Assembly: GCA_025354845.1 (NCBI GenBank)
Contig: JANXMD010000538.1
Span: 1-5,723 of the forward strand
From: Verrucomicrobiota bacterium
Lineage (GTDB): Bacteria; Verrucomicrobiota; Verrucomicrobiia; Limisphaerales; UBA9464
Length of the DNA stretch: 5,723 nucleotides
Direction: 5' to 3'
Positions 5,097 through 5,723 of the stretch are shown here, one piece after another. A model generated the notes under the pieces. That model was not told the origin of the DNA and ran no database searches. It worked only from the letters and a program-made list of their open reading frames with translations. Made by a program: the position numbers and the translations under genes. How positions within the stretch are numbered: the stretch's first letter is position 1; each line of letters starts with the position of its first letter.

Positions 5097-5723
5097 GTGA
5101 AGAGACGACTTAGCATTTTACTCATCGGTGTCGCCGCCGTTCTCGTTGGATTTCTCCTGCTCAAAAGCTTCACCCCGAGCGGGCGGCTAAGGCTGCCTGC
5201 CGGAACGAAAACGCCGCAGATTAGCCTCGGCTACGCCCATGGGGTTGTGATCGCGCCGGATGGTACCCTGTGGACCTGGGGGGCAGAAGATCTTGGATGG
5301 CCTGTGCTGGGCCTGGGACAGACAAATTACATCCAGGCCTTCACTCCAGACCTCCGCCGGATTAGCTCCGCCACCAATTGGGTCAAAGTCTCCGCCGGCC
5401 AGGATCACAACCTCGCACTAAAATCCGACGGCTCGATCTGGGCGTGGGGCATGAACTATCGCGGCCAAATGGGATCTGGCCCGGTCAACATGACGCATCA
5501 CAGCAGCCTGATCCCTTCCGCCCCAGGCACCAACTGGGCTCAAATAGAAGCGGGCAACGTGTGTAGCTTTGCCTTGAAAACCGATGGTTCGCTCTGGGCG
5601 TGGGGGGCGAACCATTTCTCCCGGCTTGGAATTGGGAACGCCATCGATTCTCCGGTCTCGGTGCAAGTCGGGTCGTCCACCAACTGGGTGAAAGTCTGTG
5701 CGGGCGGAGTCAACGCCGCCGGC
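5097..5723 (+). CDS. Membrane-anchored RCC1-repeat (beta-propeller) protein, 3' partial
   Basis: The frame opens at GTG 5097 and runs off the window end, showing 209 residues. An in-frame TGA at 5082-5084 fixes the start to this GTG or something later. GTG is favoured because it gives MKRRLS followed by a hydrophobic segment (residues 7-22), which looks like a signal anchor or an uncleaved signal peptide. There is no lipobox Cys. From residue 41 the protein shows RCC1 repeats of about 50 residues: 'HGVVIAPDGTLWTWG', 'HNLALKSDGSIWAWGMN-x3-G', 'CSFALKTDGSLWAWGAN', with TNW[VA][KQ] at the blade borders (residues 94-98, 146-149, 196-199). Three blades and the start of a fourth are visible; a complete RCC1 propeller has seven. 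In bacteria such proteins are usually exported and bind unknown partners; the nucleotide-exchange role of eukaryotic RCC1 should not be assumed. No Shine-Dalgarno is obvious; a stem-loop precedes the start. Confidence 0.85.
   Translation, partial: MKRRLSILLIGVAAVLVGFLLLKSFTPSGRLRLPAGTKTPQISLGYAHGVVIAPDGTLWTWGAEDLGWPVLGLGQTNYIQAFTPDLRRISSATNWVKVSAGQDHNLALKSDGSIWAWGMNYRGQMGSGPVNMTHHSSLIPSAPGTNWAQIEAGNVCSFALKTDGSLWAWGANHFSRLGIGNAIDSPVSVQVGSSTNWVKVCAGGVNAAG

Overview
The window is GC-rich, and all supported genes lie on the + strand. It reads as a stretch of secreted or surface proteins from an environmental bacterium, most probably a verrucomicrobiote (Pedosphaerales/Limisphaerales-like). That assignment is inference. 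It rests on the combination of bacterial TSP3 repeats, a Kelch protein with 'TWDGTNW' blades and a Gly-rich beta-helix, an RCC1 protein, GTG starts, and no obvious Shine-Dalgarno sequences. No rRNA, tRNA or housekeeping gene is present to confirm it.

Layout. (1) Positions 2-1252 hold the 3' part of a large extracellular protein: two Ig-like domains, six Asp-rich calcium-binding loops of TSP3 type, and a C-terminal array of five 'VSYLN' units, four of them starting exactly 23 residues apart. (2) After 31 bp with no visible terminator comes 1284-3368, a complete exported 694-residue protein. It has a six-bladed Kelch propeller apparently nested inside a Gly-rich beta-helix protein, then an Ig-like C-terminus. 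Genes 1 and 2 are probably co-transcribed. (3) An 88-bp gap holds two clear hairpins. (4) Positions 3457-4821 encode an exported vanadium-dependent haloperoxidase-like PAP2 enzyme with the metal-pocket residues in place and a C-terminal hydrophobic tail ending in arginines. (5) A 275-bp gap holds no convincing gene. It contains a terminator-like hairpin, a 7-2-7 dyad and two similarly built stem-loops, the last ending 8 nt before the next start. (6) From 5097 to the window end runs an RCC1-repeat protein with an N-terminal membrane anchor, cut off by the window edge.

How the genes might work together: every product looks exported or membrane-anchored. Three are built from repeat modules suited to binding (TSP3 plus Ig, Kelch propeller, RCC1 propeller), and one is a likely periplasmic or surface oxidative enzyme. 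A joint role at the cell surface is possible, but nothing in the sequence proves a shared pathway. The most unusual items are the 23-residue VSYLN array, the apparent insertion of a whole propeller into a beta-helix domain, and the structured, gene-free leader before the RCC1 gene. I found no mobile element, CRISPR array or defence system.
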